The notes below the pieces were generated by a model, which worked only from the letters and a program-made list of their open reading frames with translations, did no database searches and was not told where the DNA came from. A DNA stretch of 64,000 nt from Sutcliffiella horikoshii (lineage in GTDB: Bacteria; Bacillota; Bacilli; Bacillales; Bacillaceae_I): assembly GCF_019931755.1 (NCBI RefSeq), contig NZ_CP082918.1:662001-726000 (forward strand), given 5' to 3'. The position numbers were made by a program, and so were the translations under genes. Within the stretch, counting starts at the first letter, position 1; each line of letters starts with the position of its first letter. Below are positions 62,044 to 64,000 of the stretch, one piece after another.

Positions 62044-63039
62044 ATGATTAGAACTGCACTACTTAGCAAATGGCATGTGCATGCTCAAGAATATGCAGAA
62101 GAAGCAATGCAGAACGAGCACATAACCCTCACACACGTATGGGATGAGCAAAAAGAAAGAGGCCAAGCTTGGGCAGATGAGCTTGGACTTTCCTTTGAAG
62201 AAGAGATAGACAACATTTTTAGAAATACAGAGATCGATGCTGTCATTGTCGCTTCTCCAACAAGCATGCATACAGAAATTATCACCAAAGCTGCGAAGCA
62301 CGGCAAGCATGTTTTCACGGAAAAGGTGCTTGCAGAAACGGAAGCAGATGTAGCGGCTATTCTCCAAGAGGTAGAGAGACACGGGGTCAAACTGATGGTT
62401 TCGCTGCCACGTTTAACAGCGTACTATTATTTATACACGCAACAAGTTGTGGACAAAGGATTATTGGGGAGGCTCACTACCATTCGCTGCCGTGTTGCAC
62501 ACAATGGATCCGTTCCCACAGAGCAGCACCCTAATGGTTGGTTGCCAAAACACTTTTACAATAAGGAACTATGTGGAGGCGGTGCATTTATTGATCTAGG
62601 CGCCCACCCCATCTACCTGTCAAACCGTCTTGGCGGACAAGTAAAAGCAGTAACCGCCCGCTTCACCCAGACATTTGATCATGAAGTGGACGATAACTCG
62701 GTTGCGATTGTTGAGTACCAATCAGGCGCACTCGGTATCTTAGAAACAGGGTTTGTTTCTTCCGGTAGTCCTTTTCAATTGGAGGTTTATGGAACAGAGG
62801 GAACTTTAATGATCGAAGATGGTATCATCCGGATCACAAGTATAAACCTTCAAGAAGGTTGGCATTCACCATCAGAAGAAGCACTTCCTAAGAACGCACC
62901 ATCTGCAATGACTCAATGGGTCTCAGAAATCAGGACAGGGAAAAAGCCGGATATAAGCTATCAAGACGCTTACTTGCTCACCTTGATTAACGATGCAGCC
63001 CGTCGTTCCAATGAAGAGGGACGTAGAATTGAGATATAA
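62044..63039 (+). CDS. Gfo/Idh/MocA family oxidoreductase
   Basis: This 331-residue NAD(P)-dependent oxidoreductase has a Rossmann N-terminus (about 1-120; IDAVIVASPTSMHTEI, GKHVFTEKVLAET, where the family's EKP motif is EKV) and a C-terminal dimerisation/catalytic domain with GGGAFIDLGAHPIYL, carrying the catalytic aspartate and histidine. The substrate is probably a sugar or inositol-like compound but is not assignable. The first glycine-rich loop is unusually short. ATG 62044 lies after AGGAGG at nine bases. A TGTCGAAAA (Spo0A box-like) occurs at 62020 upstream. Confidence 0.8.
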   Translation: MIRTALLSKWHVHAQEYAEEAMQNEHITLTHVWDEQKERGQAWADELGLSFEEEIDNIFRNTEIDAVIVASPTSMHTEIITKAAKHGKHVFTEKVLAETEADVAAILQEVERHGVKLMVSLPRLTAYYYLYTQQVVDKGLLGRLTTIRCRVAHNGSVPTEQHPNGWLPKHFYNKELCGGGAFIDLGAHPIYLSNRLGGQVKAVTARFTQTFDHEVDDNSVAIVEYQSGALGILETGFVSSGSPFQLEVYGTEGTLMIEDGIIRITSINLQEGWHSPSEEALPKNAPSAMTQWVSEIRTGKKPDISYQDAYLLTLINDAARRSNEEGRRIEI

Positions 63040-63047
63040 ATACTTTT

Positions 63048-63088
63048 AAAACGAAAACGACCAGATATTTTCTGGTCGTTTTCGTTTC
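63048..63088. terminator. Bidirectional terminator
   Basis: AAACGAAAACGACCAGA and TCTGGTCGTTTTCGTTT form a near-perfect 17-bp stem between convergent genes. Confidence 0.92.
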
Positions 63089-63092
63089 TAGA

Positions 63093-63488
63093 TCATTTAC
63101 TTTTCTCTTCCTCTTCCATGTTAAACCAAAGCGGATCCATTTCATCAACATCGCCGTTATAGTTGATAAGAATCTCTTCGCCAGCCTTAATGTCCTTATA
63201 GGCAAAAAAGTCAAAGACATGTTCGTCAAAGTTGATTTCATATCTTGCATTTGGTTCATATGAATGGTTGAAAAGCATGCCATAGCCAAGCAAAATGGCA
63301 GAGTGGTTAATGCCATATTCGAACGCATAGTCCGCTAATAACGTCTTTTCGATATGTTCATGCTGTTCGTTTGGATAGGATATAACTGGTGCAGAATGAA
63401 ATAGTGTTCCTGCTTTGATATCCTCTGTTGCAAATACGCCTCTATTGAATTCCCCGTCACTTACAGGAGAACTTTTTACTTCGATCAT
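63093..63488 (-). CDS. SET-domain protein
   Basis: This 131-residue protein has the core SET-domain pattern: RGVFATEDIKAGTLF near the N-terminus, GYGMLFNHSYEPNARYEI (the NHS motif), and FFAYKDIKAGEEILINYNG (the GEE-NY motif). SET domains transfer methyl groups to lysine residues in proteins; bacterial versions are uncommon, and their targets are mostly unknown. The start (complement of 63486-63488) follows AAGGTG at six bases; the in-frame ATG two codons upstream and the GTG further up are weaker. It is monocistronic. Confidence 0.8.
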   Translation of the reverse strand: MIEVKSSPVSDGEFNRGVFATEDIKAGTLFHSAPVISYPNEQHEHIEKTLLADYAFEYGINHSAILLGYGMLFNHSYEPNARYEINFDEHVFDFFAYKDIKAGEEILINYNGDVDEMDPLWFNMEEEEKSK

Positions 63489-63604
63489 GGTCATCACCTT
63501 CACGTTTCCGAAAAATTTCCTGACCTATTAAGGGTGCCATTTTCTCGATAAGAATGCAACTGGTTAGTTTAAACAATAACCAACTCCACTTTAAAAACAT
63601 GAAA

Positions 63605-63640
63605 AAAGCTCTCCCACATTAGCATTGTGGAAGAGCTCTT
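63605..63640 (-). terminator. Terminator of the last gene
   Basis: On the minus strand AAGAGCTCTTCCACA pairs with TGTGGGAGAGCTT, followed by T residues. Confidence 0.85.
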
Positions 63641-63642
63641 GA

Positions 63643-63990
63643 TTAAATTCCAATAAAGAAGTACTGCTTATTAGAGCGTTCATATACTGAAACTTGTTCT
63701 GTATAGTCTTTGAAAAATACCTTTTGCATCCTGTTTTCCGCGGTCCTTTTAATTTCCTGCTCAATCTCCAGCATAAGATCTCGAGCAACTTCAACAGGTA
63801 GGTTAAAATGCTTTGCTGCCTCTATATAGGGGTGGCGTTTCACAAGTAAATCGAAATATTGGTCAGGAGTTTCAGCATGCTCTTCATAGGCATATTCCAC
63901 GTCCAGGATAAAATTGTAGAAGAGCTGCTTTTCAAGAGGAAGCTCCGCCACACTGCATTTTACAAGGTATCTATATAAGCTTTCCTTCAT
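63643..63990 (-). CDS. Helical protein of unknown function near the window edge
   Basis: This is an about 115-residue helical, charged protein with no signal peptide or membrane segment; I do not recognise the family. ATG 63990 (complement of 63988-63990) is preceded by GGTG; an upstream GTG at 63999 or a start outside the window is also possible, so the 5' end is uncertain. It ends with the motif SNKQYFFIGI. It is followed by its own terminator. Confidence 0.6.
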   Translation of the reverse strand: MKESLYRYLVKCSVAELPLEKQLFYNFILDVEYAYEEHAETPDQYFDLLVKRHPYIEAAKHFNLPVEVARDLMLEIEQEIKRTAENRMQKVFFKDYTEQVSVYERSNKQYFFIGI

Positions 63991-64000
63991 CTTAAGCACC

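Overview
The window looks like a chromosomal segment of a Bacillaceae species (Bacillus in the broad sense). The evidence is strong AGGAGG-type ribosome binding sites, frequent TTG starts, hairpin-plus-T-run terminators, and recognisable Bacillus genes: bmrA, ykhA, natA/natB/natK/natR, a mannitol mtlA-mtlR-mtlF-mtlD operon, odhA-odhB, sipW with a TasA/CalY-type matrix protein, a bacillolysin, and an OpuD-type betaine carrier. The species cannot be fixed from sequence alone. I saw no rRNA or tRNA genes, prophage, transposase or CRISPR array.

Layout. 1-3.8 kb: end of an unknown protein, a macrolide phosphotransferase-like gene, a YhhN membrane protein, and two tandem cysteine-rich paralogs that may be spore-surface proteins. 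4-6.2 kb: a conserved gene broken by an in-frame amber codon, then an AT-rich DUF4062 gene and a 76-residue partner, which is a possible defence cassette. 6.3-16.6 kb: thioesterase, SelO, two repeat arrays, BmrA, a TetR regulator with a NAD(P)-binding target, an AI-2E family protein, a ferritin-like protein, a PadR/HAAS pair and an RsbR-like STAS protein. 16.6-31.5 kb: an extracellular and biofilm block with two RNPP-type HTH-TPR regulators, sipW-tasA divergent from a neutral protease, an MMPL exporter with a two-component system, and a large secreted subtilase. 31.9-36.2 kb: a TetR/DHA2 efflux pair and small genes. 36.4-42.7 kb: a short UvrC-like protein and a three-gene operon made of a coiled-coil protein, an AAA+ McrB-like NTPase and a DUF2357/PD-(D/E)XK McrC-like nuclease. 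42.9-46.7 kb: natKR divergent from natAB. 46.9-52.3 kb: mannitol operon. 52.4-64 kb: a DUF346 repeat protein, GntR regulator and fatty-acid hydroxylase, BCCT carrier, odhAB, a lipoprotein, an oxidoreductase, a SET-domain protein and one unknown.

The strongest candidate for an under-described system is the three-gene operon at 37866-42707. It reads as a type IV-like (McrBC-family) restriction module with a dedicated coiled-coil subunit. The DUF4062 cassette at 4711-6143 is second. A further signal not explained by genes is a set of short periodic arrays (20-21 bp period, different core words) just downstream of gene 3' ends at 8.5, 34.7, 36.3 and 42.8 kb. There is also a 52-bp tandem repeat, a dispersed GGGGTCTGACCC repeat at three loci, and a mirrored promoter box shared by sipW-tasA and the neutral protease.
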